From Flammeovirga sp. OC4 (GTDB lineage: Bacteria > Bacteroidota > Bacteroidia > Cytophagales > Flammeovirgaceae): 64,000 bases of DNA. Both the position numbers and the translations under genes were made by a program. Under the pieces are notes generated by a model. The model searched no databases, had not been told where the DNA came from, and saw only the letters and a list, made by a program, of their open reading frames with translations. Positions 44,155 through 57,127 of this stretch are shown one piece after another. The stretch is from contig NZ_JTAM01000024.1 of NCBI RefSeq assembly GCF_000812565.1, positions 60,149 to 124,148 of the forward strand, written 5' to 3'. Each line of letters opens with the position of its first letter. The first letter of the stretch is position 1.

Positions 44155-46587
44155 TTACAGTACAATGGTATTGATAATCAACTGTTGCGATTTCAGGCCT
44201 TCTCCCTCCACTTCAATCTTGATATTACCTTTTTGTCCGTTGGATTGTATGATCAATAAACATTTACCATTAAATGCTTTCCTGTTCAAGTCATATTTAG
44301 AAGAACTCATATCTAAAATATCACCGTTTTCAATGCCAATCAAATGACCACCTCCAGTTACTTTAAATTGTAATTCGTTTGAAGCGTTAGGCACGAATAC
44401 ACCATTTTGATCCACTACAGACACTTCACAATGTAAAACATCTTTTCGGTCTGCCTGAAGCACTCGTTTATCTGTAGTCAAAGTCGTTGTATAGGCCTCT
44501 TCTGCCGTTTTAATGGTTTTAGAAGCTTGAATTTTATCATCCGTATAGGCTACAACTTTTAATTCTCCTTTTTGGTAAGGTACCTGCCACACAATTTGAC
44601 GGCTCTCATTCATGGGTTTTCTACCTAAAGATGCCCCATTAAGAAATAACTCTGCTTCATCACAATTTGTATAAACCACTACTGGAATCTTAACTCCTTC
44701 TTTTCCTTTATGAGACCAATGCGGTAAGAGGTGCACCATCGGTTGATCACTCCATAAACTTTGATAGAGGTAGTAGTGATCTTTAGGGAAACCTGCCAAA
44801 TCAATGATACCAAAATTTGCGGTTCTTGCAGGCCAATTAAAAGATTCTCCCAAGTAATCAAAGCCTGTCCATCTGAAATTACCCACATAAAAATCCATTT
44901 GTTCTACCCTATTCCAATCATCTCTCACTCCTATTCTTACAATAGAGTTATCATAAGAAGATTGGTATTTTGGTGAAATTCCTTCAAACACTTCCTCTTC
45001 AGAAAGATCTTCAATTTTATAGATTTTTGGTTCTAATTTCTTAAAGTGTTCTGGCTTTTCCCAAGGAGCTGGATTGTCTTTGGTTCTGTACCATGTTTTT
45101 GTTCTGTAGACACCCCTTGTCTGCAAAGTATGTGTAATCTCCGTTCCGATAATAAGTTTTTGCGGGTGATCTTCATTGTATTTTTCTAACACATTTTTAA
45201 ATTCACCATGACCGTTAAAACCAGCTATATCAATGTGATCTCCTTTATAGCCTCTTCCTTGAGTGACCGGTCTTGTTGTATCCCACTTTTTTGCTTCCTC
45301 TACCAAAAGCTTTTGCTGCTCATTAGTGTACCCTTTCACCTCATTTCCTACACTCCAAATTACAACAGAGGGATGGTTTCTATCTCTTTTGATAAACGTC
45401 TCAAGATCCTTTTTCCAATATTCCTCGAAATGTAAACCATAATCAAACTTCGCTTTGGTATTCCACCAACCATCAAATGCCTCATCCATTACCATAAAAC
45501 CCATTGTGTCACACATTGTATAAAATTCCGGGGCAAACGGATGATGTGCCGTCCTTAAGGCATTACAACCCATGTCTTTTAGCATTTTCAATCTTCGGTA
45601 CAATACATCTTCTGGAACAGCCACACCCAATGGCCCCGCATCTTGATGATTACTTAAACCTTTTATTAAAATTGGCTCATCATTTAGAAATACTCCTTCA
45701 TTTGGTTTCCATTCTACTTTTCGAATACCAAAAGTGGTGGAATAGCAATCTATTTCTTTTCCATTATGAGTAATAATAGTCTCCATGGTGTACATAGAGG
45801 GGGATTTTGGAGACCATAAGTTTGGATTTTCAACTTCAAAGTCAAGTGCTATTTCTTGCTGTTTTTGAAATTGATATTTCTTCACTGTACTACTCACTAA
45901 CTGTCCTTCTTTATCCAGCACATTGATCTGAACTTCTATTTTTGCCTTCCTTTTCTTTTGATTTAAAATAGAAGCGGCCAAATGAACAGTTGCCTTTTCT
46001 GTGCTAACTTGAGGAGTAGTGATAAAAAGGTCCTCTTCTAAAAGGTATGTTCTATTTTTGGTTTCCCACCATACATTTCTATAAATACCCGAACCAGTGT
46101 ACCATCTTCCGCTTGGCAATTTGGAATGATCCACCTTAACGGCAATCGTATTTTTTCCTTCTATTAAATAGGGCGTCAAATCATATTCAAAACCTAAATA
46201 ACCATTAGGATGAAAACCGAGATGAAAACCATTAATCCAAACATCACTATTCAAATACACTCCATCAAATCGAATACTATAAATGGTGTTGGGATCAATT
46301 TTTTCTAACGTTATATCTTTTCGATACCAACCAATTCCGCCAGGTAAAAATGCACCCGAAGTACCAGAAGGATTCTCCTTTTTAAATTCTCCTTCAATAC
46401 TCCAATCATGCGGTAAATCTAGTGCTCTCCATTTCGTGTCATCAAATGCTTTTGCTGACGCTCCTTGTGGATTGGTTAATGTAAATTTCCAATCAAAATT
46501 AATCGATTTTACCTGTCTTCCCTCCGAAGAGAAAACGACTTGGCACAATGCCAAATAAACGCCTATAAATAATATAATTTTTTTCAT
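44155..46587 (-). CDS. GH2 family glycosidase, secreted
   Basis: It has 810 residues from the ATG at 46585-46587, which gives the signal MKKIILFIGVYLALCQVVFS; the frame extends to 46677 without a signal. The GH2 jelly roll (about 28-180) has FDWKFTL, LPHDWSIEGEF, GGIGWYRK and GSGIYRNVWW. The barrel carries the acid/base Glu416 in VIWSVGNEVKGY and the nucleophile Glu483 in IIGTEITH. Residues about 690-810 form a C-terminal Ig-like domain. The HDWSIEGEF and GTEITHTLQTRG motifs recall Bacteroidota GH2s annotated as beta-galactosidases; exact specificity is open. It is divergent from the sulfatase at 47048 across a 460-bp space that likely holds both promoters. Confidence 0.9.
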   Translation of the reverse strand: MKKIILFIGVYLALCQVVFSSEGRQVKSINFDWKFTLTNPQGASAKAFDDTKWRALDLPHDWSIEGEFKKENPSGTSGAFLPGGIGWYRKDITLEKIDPNTIYSIRFDGVYLNSDVWINGFHLGFHPNGYLGFEYDLTPYLIEGKNTIAVKVDHSKLPSGRWYTGSGIYRNVWWETKNRTYLLEEDLFITTPQVSTEKATVHLAASILNQKKRKAKIEVQINVLDKEGQLVSSTVKKYQFQKQQEIALDFEVENPNLWSPKSPSMYTMETIITHNGKEIDCYSTTFGIRKVEWKPNEGVFLNDEPILIKGLSNHQDAGPLGVAVPEDVLYRRLKMLKDMGCNALRTAHHPFAPEFYTMCDTMGFMVMDEAFDGWWNTKAKFDYGLHFEEYWKKDLETFIKRDRNHPSVVIWSVGNEVKGYTNEQQKLLVEEAKKWDTTRPVTQGRGYKGDHIDIAGFNGHGEFKNVLEKYNEDHPQKLIIGTEITHTLQTRGVYRTKTWYRTKDNPAPWEKPEHFKKLEPKIYKIEDLSEEEVFEGISPKYQSSYDNSIVRIGVRDDWNRVEQMDFYVGNFRWTGFDYLGESFNWPARTANFGIIDLAGFPKDHYYLYQSLWSDQPMVHLLPHWSHKGKEGVKIPVVVYTNCDEAELFLNGASLGRKPMNESRQIVWQVPYQKGELKVVAYTDDKIQASKTIKTAEEAYTTTLTTDKRVLQADRKDVLHCEVSVVDQNGVFVPNASNELQFKVTGGGHLIGIENGDILDMSSSKYDLNRKAFNGKCLLIIQSNGQKGNIKIEVEGEGLKSQQLIINTIVL

Positions 46588-46805
46588 TTCTATTAAAATA
46601 AAAGATTGTGGAGTTGGGTTAGGATGTATTTGATTGAGACAGACATTTTCTGTATTGGCAAACACCTTCTGTTTCATAAAGCAAATCTATATTTAAGGGC
46701 AGAAAGTAGAGTACACATACACGTTTATAACTTAACTGATCATTTTTGTAGTAATTTTAGTCGTATTTATGCTAGAATTTATCAAAAAAAGGGCTGTTCA
46801 ATACC

Positions 46806-46819
46806 AAAATGCACCCTTT
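46806..46819. promoter_or_regulatory. Shared motif AAAATGCACCCTTT in divergent intergenic region
   Basis: AAAATGCACCCTTT lies between the divergent GH2 (46587) and sulfatase (47048). A near-identical AAAATGTGCCCTTT lies at 54236-54249 in the other divergent space of this cluster. A separate inverted repeat, AAGTAGCA-N13-TGCTACTT (46898-46926), lies closer to the sulfatase. The rest of the 460-bp space is AT-rich with nothing else recognisable. A regulator target is inferred from the recurrence only. Confidence 0.4.
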
Positions 46820-47047
46820 GGTCTTTGAGTTGAAAAATTAGATTTTGATAAATAGACCTAAAGTAAAAGTCTGTTTTTGTATCAATTTTGTCCAAATAAG
46901 TAGCACGATTTAATAGATTGCTACTTTTTTAATTATTTATATAAAGTCAATTTCTGTTGATATAGTATGTTAGTGTTGAGAGAAGAAAAAAGATATTTTC
47001 ACTTCCTCCCTACTCTAATCAAAAACATTATTTTTTTAATATTTGAA

Positions 47048-48601
47048 ATGAAGAAGATCAACTTATTTTTTACCATTGTGGGATTACTGACATTGATAGG
47101 ATGTCAAAAACAAACTACCACCAACAACGAGGCACAAAAGGAAACGAAACCTAATATTATTTTTGTCTATTTAGACGACTTAGGGTATGGTGATTTTAGT
47201 GCAAATGGTGCAAAAGGGTTCACAACTCCTAACATTGATTATTTAGCAAATAATGGTGTCAATTTCTCAAATGGCTATGCATCATCTGCCACTTGTACAC
47301 CTTCAAGATATGCCGCTTTGACGGGTGCTTACCCTTGGAGAAATAACTTAAGAATTTTACCTGGAACAGCTCCATTGATCATTGACACAAAACAGCCTAC
47401 TGTACCAAAAATGTTACGAACGGCTGGCTACTCTACTGCCATTATTGGGAAGTGGCACTTGGGGCTTGGTTCAGCAGATAAAGACTGGAATGAGCACATT
47501 TCTCCGGGTCCTAATGAAGTAGGTTTTGATTATTCTTACATCATGGCAGCAACACAAGACCGTGTTCCAACAGTTTACATCGAAGATGGTGATGTGGTCA
47601 ACCTTGATAAAAATGATCCGATCCAAATTGACTACAAGAAAAAATTTGAAGGAGAACCTAATGCGATTGATAACCCTGAAATGCTCACGATGAAATGGCA
47701 TCACGGACACAATCAAGCCGTAGTAAATGGCATCCCTAGAATTGGCTATATGAAAGGTGGTAAAGCAGCCTTATGGAGCGATGTAGATATGGCTGATCAT
47801 TTTCTTGCTAAAGTCAAAACCTATATTACTGAAAAGTCTAAAGAAGATAAACCTTTCTTCTTAACTTATACCATGCAACAACCTCACGTACCAAGAACTC
47901 CTCATCCCCGTTTTGTCGGTAAATCTGGAAAAGGTCCAAGAGGTGATGTTATTTTAGAAGCTGATTGGTGTGTAGGTGAGTTATTAAAAACAATCCGTGA
48001 AGCTGGCATTGAGGAAAACACTATGATTATTTTCTCTTCTGACAACGGCCCTGTATTAAATGACGGCTATTACGATGATGCTGTTGAACTATTGGGCAAC
48101 CATAACCCAAGTGGTGGTCTAAGAGGAGGAAAATATTCTTTGTATGATGCAGGTGCACACGTACCATTTATTACTTATTGGAAAGGAAAAATCAAAGGAG
48201 GTAAATCTGATGCTCTCGTAAGTCAATTAGACTTATTCAACTCTCTCGCATCTCTTGTAGGTAGTGAAGAAAGAACTGAAGATTCTAAAGATGTACTTCC
48301 AGCGTTATTGGGAGAAAGTAAAGAAGGCAGAACGTCTATCATTTTAGAAGCTACAACTAGAACTTCTTATCGTAAAGGCGATTTTGTACTTATCCCTGCG
48401 TATAAAGGTAATAAAATCAATAAAAAAGTGAATATTGAATTGGGTAATAATAACAAAGTTCAACTATTCAATCTTAAAGATGACCCTTCTCAACAAAACG
48501 ACATTGCTGCTCAAAACCCTGAGTTAGTAAAAGAATTAATGGAAGAGTTCACTCAAAAAAGAGGTAATTTTAATAATACACAAGAGCTAATTCTGAAGTA
48601 A
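47048..48601 (+). CDS. Family S1 sulfatase, lipoprotein (paralogue of 31208-32773)
   Basis: It has 517 residues from the ATG at 47048 (MKKINLFFTIVGLLTLIGC, lipobox Cys19); the frame begins at 46967 but that extension has no signal. Asp43-Asp44 (YLDDLGYGD), the formylglycine motif Cys83-Thr-Pro-Ser-Arg (ATCTPSRYAALTG), GKWHLGLGSADKDWNEH and FSSDNGPVLNDGYYDDA are intact. It shares long stretches with the 31208 sulfatase, such as GGYFDD-type loops, QQPHVPRTPHPRFVGKSGKG and DVILEADWC. It differs by replacing the KKKGAHILSG loop just after the active site with RNNLRILPG, two residues shorter, which could tune substrate fit. It is monocistronic with a strong terminator. Confidence 0.94.
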   Translation: MKKINLFFTIVGLLTLIGCQKQTTTNNEAQKETKPNIIFVYLDDLGYGDFSANGAKGFTTPNIDYLANNGVNFSNGYASSATCTPSRYAALTGAYPWRNNLRILPGTAPLIIDTKQPTVPKMLRTAGYSTAIIGKWHLGLGSADKDWNEHISPGPNEVGFDYSYIMAATQDRVPTVYIEDGDVVNLDKNDPIQIDYKKKFEGEPNAIDNPEMLTMKWHHGHNQAVVNGIPRIGYMKGGKAALWSDVDMADHFLAKVKTYITEKSKEDKPFFLTYTMQQPHVPRTPHPRFVGKSGKGPRGDVILEADWCVGELLKTIREAGIEENTMIIFSSDNGPVLNDGYYDDAVELLGNHNPSGGLRGGKYSLYDAGAHVPFITYWKGKIKGGKSDALVSQLDLFNSLASLVGSEERTEDSKDVLPALLGESKEGRTSIILEATTRTSYRKGDFVLIPAYKGNKINKKVNIELGNNNKVQLFNLKDDPSQQNDIAAQNPELVKELMEEFTQKRGNFNNTQELILK

Positions 48602-48620
48602 TCAATAGTACATCTTTTTT

Positions 48621-48659
48621 AAAGCACAAGTATTTTGAAAGCAATAATACTTGTGCTTT
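48621..48659 (+). terminator. Terminator after the sulfatase at 47048
   Basis: The 14-bp perfect stem AAAGCACAAGTATT (48621-48634) and AATACTTGTGCTTT (48646-48659) has an 11-base loop and runs into TTTTT. Confidence 0.9.
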
Positions 48660-48723
48660 TTTTATGTCCTCCATCATGTATCAAAAGATAGTATTACTGG
48701 CTTTAAGGGGAACACTACTAAAT

Positions 48724-49055
48724 ACATTGTAAACTAAGTTTTCGTTAATTTATACAACTCCTTTTATGAAGGATTAATGGTAGTGTGTTGTGGTTCGCGA
48801 GGACGTTGCAATGCAACGTCCCTACAGAACTGCATTTTAGAAAATTATTATAAAACCTTTGTCTTTTAACATGTAATCAGACCATCATTTAGTAGTATCT
48901 CCCTCGGCCTTGAAGGGAAGAAGTAGCAAATGAATTGGGTAGAAAGTCCAATGGTGCGAATGTTAAGCGTTAGCGGCATTCGTATCCTACAGATCATCAG
49001 AAATCTCCCGATTTCTAAAAACCACAAATAGTAGAAAACCTAGTTTATAATGCAG
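48724..49055. repeat. Mosaic repeat, modules A+C
   Basis: It opens with CATTGTAAACTAAGTTTTCG and carries the palindrome with arms GGACGTTGCA and TGCAACGTCC (near 48803-48823). In place of module B it has a variant segment with GCGAATGTTAAGCGTTAGCG and CAGATCATCAGAAATC. It closes with CCTAGTTTATAATGCAG, a decayed terminal repeat. It takes up most of the 599-bp space between the sulfatase and the GH2 at 49201. Confidence 0.85.
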
Positions 49056-49094
49056 TAACAAAATCCCAATTGAATTAGAGCGTATTAAAAACAA

Positions 49095-49123
49095 AAGACC
49101 CTTCAATAGTATTGAAAGGTCTT
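49095..49123 (-). terminator. Terminator after the large GH2
   Basis: The stem AAGACC-CTTCAAT (49095-49107) and ATTGAA-AGGTCTT (49111-49123) is followed by TTTGTTTTTAATA on the leftward transcript, about 78 bp after the stop at 49201. Confidence 0.7.
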
Positions 49124-49200
49124 CCGAGTAAAGATATTTTCTATAAAAAGATTAACAATTTCCCCTTCAAGTTCGATGGTGAAACCATGCTCAATTCATG

Positions 49201-52383
<3,183 letters not shown>

Positions 52384-52559
52384 TTATTTTAATAATTAAG
52401 CAACAGGATGAAATTTTAATGGATGTGGAAAAAGTGAAAGTTTCACCTCTCATTCCAACTATTATTGATCATCCCGATCTACTTCTTATTTACTTATAAG
52501 TAATACTATGATTTTAAATTCTTGATAAAGCAAAAGCTTAGTGCACGTAGCACTTAAAA

Positions 52560-54023
52560 TTATTTCGATGGGGAATGCGTTTTTTGCCCGAAGTTAAATA
52601 CTGTGGACTCCGTTCTTGCATTCTCCATTATTTTGCTCATTGCCTCCGCAATTTCAGGATAAGTTGAGGCTATATTTTTCTTTTCCTCAGGATCATCCTC
52701 TAAGTTATAAAGCTGTGGTATACTTTTTCTATTTTTGAAAACATTGTATCGTATAGCTTTCCACTTCCCTTTTCTTAACGCCTGTCTTCCACCCTTTTCA
52801 TGAAACTCCCAGTACAGAAAATCATGTTGTTCTTGATCGTCACTTCCCATCAAAGTAGGATAAAATGATACACCATCTAAAGCATCAAAATCTTTAGTAT
52901 CTGTCGCCAATAATTCAGAAAATGTAGGAATGAAATCCCAAAATGCAGAGACTAAATCAGTCTGTGAACCTTTCTTGATTTTGTTATTCCATTTTACAAT
53001 CAATGGTACTCTAATCCCTCCTTCATAAAGGTCACGTTTATACCCTCTGTAAATACCATTACTATTAAAATAGTCTGGGTCAGCTCCGCCTTCTTTATGA
53101 GGGCCATTGTCAGAAGTAAAAATGATAATCGTATTATCAGCAATCCCCAATTCTTCCAGTGTTTTTACAATATCACCTACTTGATCATCCAACACATTGA
53201 TCATGGCAGCAAAAGCAGCATGTGGTTCTTTTTGGCTTTCGTAAGGACCTTCTCGGTACCTTTCTCCTTCATCATAACCTTTATATTCTTTTTCAGGCAG
53301 ATATTTCCCACGATGTTTTTCCATATACTCTTCCGGTGCCACTAACTCCGCATGTGGTAAAGCAGAAGGATAAAACATAAAGAAAGGTTTGTCTTTGTTT
53401 TCTTTTATAAAAGTAATCGCTTTCTCGTGTATAATTTCAGGTGCATACTCTTCTTTTGCTTTTCCCTCATTTCCTTTGAGCATGATTTTTTGATCATTCT
53501 CCCATAAATGATAAGGGTAATAGTGATGTGCTAAACGCTGGCAATTGTAACCAACAAAAGTATCAAAGCCTTGATTGTTGGGGTCGCCTTCTGAACCTGG
53601 AAAACCAAGTCCCCACTTACCAAATGCCCCTGTTGCATACCCTTCTTTTTGGAACAATTCGGCCATAGTAAAAACAGAATCTGCTAAAGGAAACTGTCCT
53701 TCGGGTCTTGCTTCCTTATTTCCTCTGATCATTGTATGACCCGTATGTTGTCCTGTTAAAAATGCACTTCTTGAAGGCGCACAAACCGTCGCCCCTGAAT
53801 AATGCTGTGTAAACAACATCCCTTCTGCCGCTAACTTATCAATATTGGGCGTATTAAATTTTTGCTGACCATAACATGATAAATCTCCATAACCCAAATC
53901 ATCTGCTAGTATAAAAACTACATTAGGTTTAGGTTGAGTAGTAGTTTCCTTTGTTGCCTCTGTTGTTTTACAACCAAAAAATAGGCTTATAATAAAGATG
54001 TAATAAAGTACCTTAGATCTCAT
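52560..54023 (-). CDS. Family S1 sulfatase, lipoprotein (paralogue of 16064-17557)
   Basis: The protein has 487 residues with a lipoprotein signal (FIISLFFGC, Cys18). Asp41-Asp42 (LADDLGYGDLSCYGQ), the formylglycine motif Cys81-Ala-Pro-Ser-Arg (ATVCAPSRSAFLTG), GKWGLGFPGSEGDPNNQG and FTSDNGPHKEGG are present. GYNCQRLAHHYYP and YWEFHEKGG tie it to the sulfatase at 16064. It is 182 bp upstream of the LacZ-type GH2 on the same strand, and 433 bp from the divergent beta-helix gene. The pairing of this sulfatase with a LacZ-like GH2 mirrors region 1 and suggests a sequential desulfation and galactose-release step. Confidence 0.93.
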   Translation of the reverse strand: MRSKVLYYIFIISLFFGCKTTEATKETTTQPKPNVVFILADDLGYGDLSCYGQQKFNTPNIDKLAAEGMLFTQHYSGATVCAPSRSAFLTGQHTGHTMIRGNKEARPEGQFPLADSVFTMAELFQKEGYATGAFGKWGLGFPGSEGDPNNQGFDTFVGYNCQRLAHHYYPYHLWENDQKIMLKGNEGKAKEEYAPEIIHEKAITFIKENKDKPFFMFYPSALPHAELVAPEEYMEKHRGKYLPEKEYKGYDEGERYREGPYESQKEPHAAFAAMINVLDDQVGDIVKTLEELGIADNTIIIFTSDNGPHKEGGADPDYFNSNGIYRGYKRDLYEGGIRVPLIVKWNNKIKKGSQTDLVSAFWDFIPTFSELLATDTKDFDALDGVSFYPTLMGSDDQEQHDFLYWEFHEKGGRQALRKGKWKAIRYNVFKNRKSIPQLYNLEDDPEEKKNIASTYPEIAEAMSKIMENARTESTVFNFGQKTHSPSK

Positions 54024-54235
54024 TTCAATTTCAATTTGAGGTTTGGTGAAAATTATACTTTAAAAGTACAGCTATTTCAAAACCGTGCAGGTGACTATGA
54101 TTTTTATTTTTAGTACTATGCTTTTAGACTGAAAAATGTCATTTTTAAACAGCATTGTGCTAAAATTTTGACCTTACAAAAGGGTACTATACTTTGTTTT
54201 GAAAAACTTGATAACACGTTCATTTTCTCTCAATC

Positions 54236-54249
54236 AAAATGTGCCCTTT
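54236..54249. promoter_or_regulatory. Shared motif AAAATGTGCCCTTT in divergent intergenic region
   Basis: It differs from the 46806 motif at two adjacent central positions. Both are preceded at some distance by AAAGGG in the opposite sense (46787, 54177). The 433-bp space between the divergent sulfatase and beta-helix genes holds no other recognisable element. The function is inferred from recurrence. Confidence 0.4.
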
Positions 54250-54456
54250 ACTATTTATAATTTACACTATCGGTCATAAAAACATATATGCGATTTTAAA
54301 CAGGAAAAGTTGTCTTTACAACCTCAATTTTCATTTTGAATAAACTGTTCAAGTTTTTGAAGAATTTATACCCCTTATTTTGACATTTTCAGTGGATATT
54401 GGCACCATAAACCACAATCAAAAATTTATAAACCTAAACAAAAAAAAGTAATTGAA

Positions 54457-55920
54457 ATGAAAATAGTGAACCAACAAACATTTTTTATCCTCCTCTTTTT
54501 ATTTTTTAGTCCCTGCCTCTTTGCAAAGACATATTATGTAAACTTTGAAAAAGGAAATGACAAAAATAAAGGGACATCCAAAAAGGCTCCTTGGAAAACA
54601 CTTTGGAAAGTAAACCAACAAGTATTCAAACCTGGTGATGAAATTTTATTTGCAGCCGGAACAGCCTATAATGGGCAGCTCAATCCAAAAGGATCTGGGA
54701 CGAAAGAGGCTGTTATCAAGATTGACCGTTATGGAAAAGGTGAGAATCCTCAAATCAATGGACTCGGTCAGAAAGAATCTGCTGTATATCTCTATAATGT
54801 GGAATATTGGGAAGTGAGGAACTTAAAGGTGACAAACAAAGGAAAGCAAGCCAAAGCCCAACGAAGGGGTGTTGTAATTAGAGCGGAAAACTTTGGAGAT
54901 TGTCATCATATTGTATTGGAAGGACTTGAAATTTTTGACGTTAACGGTCTTCTAGAAAAGAAAAAAGGAGGAGGATCTGCTATTCTTTGGCAAAACCAAG
55001 GAGAAAAGAAAAAAACGCGATTTGTAGACCTTCAGATTTTGAATAATTATATGCATCACTGCGAAAGAAACGCCATTAATTCTAAAGGAAATATCAAAAG
55101 AACCAATTGGCACCCAAGTACCGGTGTGGTAATCAGAGGTAATTTGATTGAAAATATACCTGGGGATGGTATAGTTCCTTTGGGTTGTGATGGGGCTTTG
55201 ATTGAATACAATATTATACGAAAAGGAATTGATGCGATGCCCATGGGTGATGCTGCCGTGGGGATTTGGCCATGGAGTAGTGACAACACATTAGTACAAT
55301 TTAATAGTGTGAGTGATCAAAGAGCAAAATGGGATGGACAAGGTTATGACTCTGATTTTAATTGTTTCAATACGACATTCCAATACAACTTAAGTTTTGA
55401 CAATTGGGGTGGTTTTATACTGATCTGTAATAATGGATTCTCATTAGGTAAACCTAATAACAGTGGCACTGAAAATTCAGTAGTAAAGTACAACCTGAGT
55501 ATCAATGATGGTATTCGACCTTATAAAGCACACAATAAACGCTTCTTTGCTCCTACTTTTCACCTTACGGGACCCGTGAAAAATTCTTCTATTCACCATA
55601 ATATCGTAATCATACCTAATAAGGAAAAGGCTGAAATGGAAAATCACCTGGTAGAATTTCAGGATTGGGGAAAACAATTTCCTCAGCAAACCCTCTTTGA
55701 AAATAACCTTATTCGAAATCAATCTGAAGCCAAGTTTGTTGAAAATGGAACAAAAGGATTTATTCAAAAGAATAATGATATTCAAACCGAGTTTGACTAT
55801 AGTGAAAGAGATCCGCAAAAGATTTTGGAACAACTAAAAAGCCATCCTCTTTTCGAAAACGATCCAGAGTTTATGAAGCTCTATGAGTTTGTTAAGTGGT
55901 TAGGGTATAACAGGAAATAA
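54457..55920 (+). CDS. Secreted right-handed parallel beta-helix protein, possible polysaccharide lyase or glycosidase
   Basis: The protein has 487 residues with a Sec signal (FILLFLFFSPCLFAK). The N-terminus reads TYYVNFEKGNDKNKGTSKKAPWKTL, the entry motif of many PL- or GH-type beta-helix enzymes. Rungs with regular spacing follow: VEYWEVRNLKVTNKG, HIVLEGLEIFDVNGL, GVVIRGNLIENIPGDGI, ALIEYNIIRKG, TLVQFNSVSDQ and SVVKYNLSINDG. Acidic and His positions near HHCERNAINS and QGYDSDFNCFN could belong to an active site, but I cannot match a named family. It is divergent from the sulfatase at 52560 with a shared regulatory space, which suggests it acts on the same polymer, perhaps as the endo-cleaving enzyme this cluster otherwise lacks. 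Confidence 0.75.
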   Translation: MKIVNQQTFFILLFLFFSPCLFAKTYYVNFEKGNDKNKGTSKKAPWKTLWKVNQQVFKPGDEILFAAGTAYNGQLNPKGSGTKEAVIKIDRYGKGENPQINGLGQKESAVYLYNVEYWEVRNLKVTNKGKQAKAQRRGVVIRAENFGDCHHIVLEGLEIFDVNGLLEKKKGGGSAILWQNQGEKKKTRFVDLQILNNYMHHCERNAINSKGNIKRTNWHPSTGVVIRGNLIENIPGDGIVPLGCDGALIEYNIIRKGIDAMPMGDAAVGIWPWSSDNTLVQFNSVSDQRAKWDGQGYDSDFNCFNTTFQYNLSFDNWGGFILICNNGFSLGKPNNSGTENSVVKYNLSINDGIRPYKAHNKRFFAPTFHLTGPVKNSSIHHNIVIIPNKEKAEMENHLVEFQDWGKQFPQQTLFENNLIRNQSEAKFVENGTKGFIQKNNDIQTEFDYSERDPQKILEQLKSHPLFENDPEFMKLYEFVKWLGYNRK

Positions 55921-55937
55921 TTCCCTAATGACAGATC

Positions 55938-56060
55938 TAAAGACAAGGGTTTTGTAATCATCTTCTAAAGGCAATTTAAGGGCGTTGCATTGCAACGTCC
56001 TCGCGAACCACAATACACAACAATTTATCCTTCATGAATGGATGCTCTTAACGTTTACAA
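55938..56060. repeat. Partial mosaic repeat (module A plus right terminus)
   Basis: It carries the palindrome GGGCGTTGCATTGCAACGTC, the CTCGCGAACCACAATACAC segment and a final CGTTTACAA terminal-repeat remnant. It lies in the 158-bp space between convergent genes. Confidence 0.75.
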
Positions 56061-56078
56061 AAGAGGTATTGCGCTTTT

Positions 56079-57020
56079 TTACTCCACAAGATAGGATTCG
56101 TTGTCAATAAAGTTTCGCATCCTTTCGGTAAATGAGGGGTATTTTTCTTCAATTTCCAAGCGTAAAATTGGCATGGTGCATGTCTTGTACAATGCAATAT
56201 ATAAAGGTTTTTGGTATTCAGGCTTGTCTTTATAAAGGCCTATCAATGCATACTTTTTCAACTTAAGTAATTCTAAAAAAGTGCGTTCTCTTCTCAACTG
56301 ATTTAATCGGTCGTCCTGTTCTAAATAAGCAAAGGATAGGTCTTTCAATAAATCGTCACTTCTGAGAAACTTAAACAGGTTAATTGAATTAATTTTCAAT
56401 GAATCATTTTGACTCGCTTGAAGAATCATTTTGTCAAAATCACCTTTTCGATAAGACAGAAATAAATAGAGAAACTTATTATTTCCTTTTAAAATTGCTT
56501 TTTCAATAATCGAATAATTTTGTTCGTTGATAGGGACTCTTGCTAAGAGATAATCTGAAAGCAAATCAAATTTATTGAAAGAATGAAGTAAATGAAAAGC
56601 CTCTGTTCTGATACTGCTATTGCAATTTATAAAACATTGTTCCAAGAAATATTCAATCAATAATTGAGTAGAAATAGTACAACCATCAATTCGTTCAAGT
56701 TCCAACCTACTATTCAGGTGATTATGAAGAATAGCAATCACTTTTGAGGAATTATTTAACGTCAATTGTTTGAAGGTATAACACCTTACCAATATATTAT
56801 TGCTAAACTGTAAAGACGTCAGTTGACTTTCCGTAAGTCTTGAAGTCAATTCCAATGCCGTAGTTCCTTGGGCTGACCGTTCTCCTTTTTCATAGACGTG
56901 CTCACTCTCTAGCATTTCATAGGTTGCTAAAAAAGTTTGTAAACTATCTGTAGTACTAGAAAATAAATTTAAAGAAAACAGAAGAATCAGATAGTTAGTC
57001 AATAATAGTTTTTTGTACAT
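56079..57020 (-). CDS. Hypothetical exported helical protein
   Basis: It has 313 residues from the ATG at 57018-57020, which gives a signal-like N-terminus (MYKKLLLTNYLILLFSLNLFSS); the longer frame from 57068 has none. The mature protein is rich in helices with HEAT/ARM-like spacing (TEAFHLLHSFNKFDLLSDYLLARV, IIEKAILKGNNKFLYLFLSY, RRERTFLELLKLKKYALIGLY). I recognise no family or catalytic site. It lies 107 bp downstream of another exported hypothetical gene on the same strand and may be expressed with it. Confidence 0.6.
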   Translation of the reverse strand: MYKKLLLTNYLILLFSLNLFSSTTDSLQTFLATYEMLESEHVYEKGERSAQGTTALELTSRLTESQLTSLQFSNNILVRCYTFKQLTLNNSSKVIAILHNHLNSRLELERIDGCTISTQLLIEYFLEQCFINCNSSIRTEAFHLLHSFNKFDLLSDYLLARVPINEQNYSIIEKAILKGNNKFLYLFLSYRKGDFDKMILQASQNDSLKINSINLFKFLRSDDLLKDLSFAYLEQDDRLNQLRRERTFLELLKLKKYALIGLYKDKPEYQKPLYIALYKTCTMPILRLEIEEKYPSFTERMRNFIDNESYLVE

Positions 57021-57127
57021 CAGTAATTTAAATAGAAATGAAGTTCCTTTTTGCTTTTGGTATGACACAATTAATAGTACAATTTAGAAAAAAGTCTTTG
57101 GGAATAAAAAATTCATTCCATGAGAAT

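Noticed and set aside
46898..46926. AAGTAGCA-N13-TGCTACTT as another IclR-type operator
   Set aside because: Arms and spacing differ from the 17-bp palindrome, and it is single-copy in the window.
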